Assembly (NCBI GenBank): GCA_045595425.1
Contig: JAZOAL010000017.1
Span: 1 to 5,728 of the forward strand
Reading direction: 5' to 3'
Source of the DNA: SIG710 sp045595425
Lineage (GTDB): Bacteria; Bacillota; Clostridia; Oscillospirales; CAG-272
DNA length: 5,728 bases
Numbering within the stretch: the stretch's first letter is position 1; each line of letters starts with the position of its first letter. Shown here piece after piece: positions 5,702 through 5,728 of this stretch. The translations under genes were made by a program, and so were the position numbers. Under the pieces are notes generated by a model. It searched no databases and was not told the DNA's origin. It worked only from the letters and a program-made list of their open reading frames with translations.

Positions 5702-5728
5702 TGTCATCCCTCGACTACGCTAGGGATG
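5702..5728 (+). repeat. Short hairpin element, dispersed-repeat type (copy 2, plus orientation, reaches window edge)
   Basis: It begins TGTCATCC, the same eight bases as copy 1 in inverted orientation. CATCCCT (5705-5711) pairs with AGGGATG (5722-5728) around a 10-nt centre that reads CTACGC. The symmetric end would be expected to continue just beyond the window. The two copies enclose about 78 nt of A/T-rich sequence (5624-5701) in which I see no gene, so they could be the ends of a small non-coding element or two separate insertions. Confidence 0.5.

Overview
The window looks like a piece of a low-to-moderate GC, spore-forming Clostridia chromosome (Firmicutes/Bacillota, possibly a gut Oscillospiraceae/Ruminococcaceae relative). 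The reasons are a CotJC-type spore-coat manganese catalase, a Clostridia-style DUF1015 protein, a Clostridia-style half-size ABC exporter, a bacterial RqcH, strong AGAAAGG/GGAGG Shine-Dalgarno sites and compact rho-independent terminators. The lineage is inferred from protein resemblance and was not tested by search.

Layout. Positions 2-325 (+) hold the C-terminal part of a cotJC-like Mn catalase, cut by the window edge. It ends at a hairpin terminator (329-361) that it shares with the convergent DUF1015 gene (361-1617, -). A 143-nt divergent intergenic region (1618-1760) follows. It has a recognisable sigma-A-like promoter for each direction and a 22-bp near-palindrome that covers the -35 box of the rightward promoter, which looks like a repressor operator. 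Rightward, an ABC exporter half-transporter (1761-3704, or more likely starting at the TTG at 1770) is followed 32 nt later by rqcH (3737-5503). The two probably form one operon, closed by a 21-bp perfect-stem terminator that contains the rqcH stop codon. The last ~175 nt carry no gene. They contain two short hairpin elements in opposite orientation, of the 'GTCATCC...GGAT' dispersed-repeat type, and the second runs off the window.

How the genes fit together. The left end belongs to sporulation (CotJC). DUF1015 is uncharacterised here, but it carries a DGNHS motif like the DGHHR motif of ParB-like serine kinases. The exporter and RqcH share a putative promoter and operator. RqcH rescues obstructed 50S subunits by Ala-tailing nascent chains, and the ABC protein resembles lantibiotic or peptide exporters in its ATPase motifs. 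A repressor-controlled link between export of a toxic compound and ribosome rescue is plausible but is inference.

I found no convincing new system, no mobile-element gene, no CRISPR array and no RNA gene. The best leads are the operator over the exporter/rqcH promoter, the Asp-to-Glu change at the RqcH position-97 catalytic pair, the possible kinase identity of DUF1015 and the repeat pair at the right edge.
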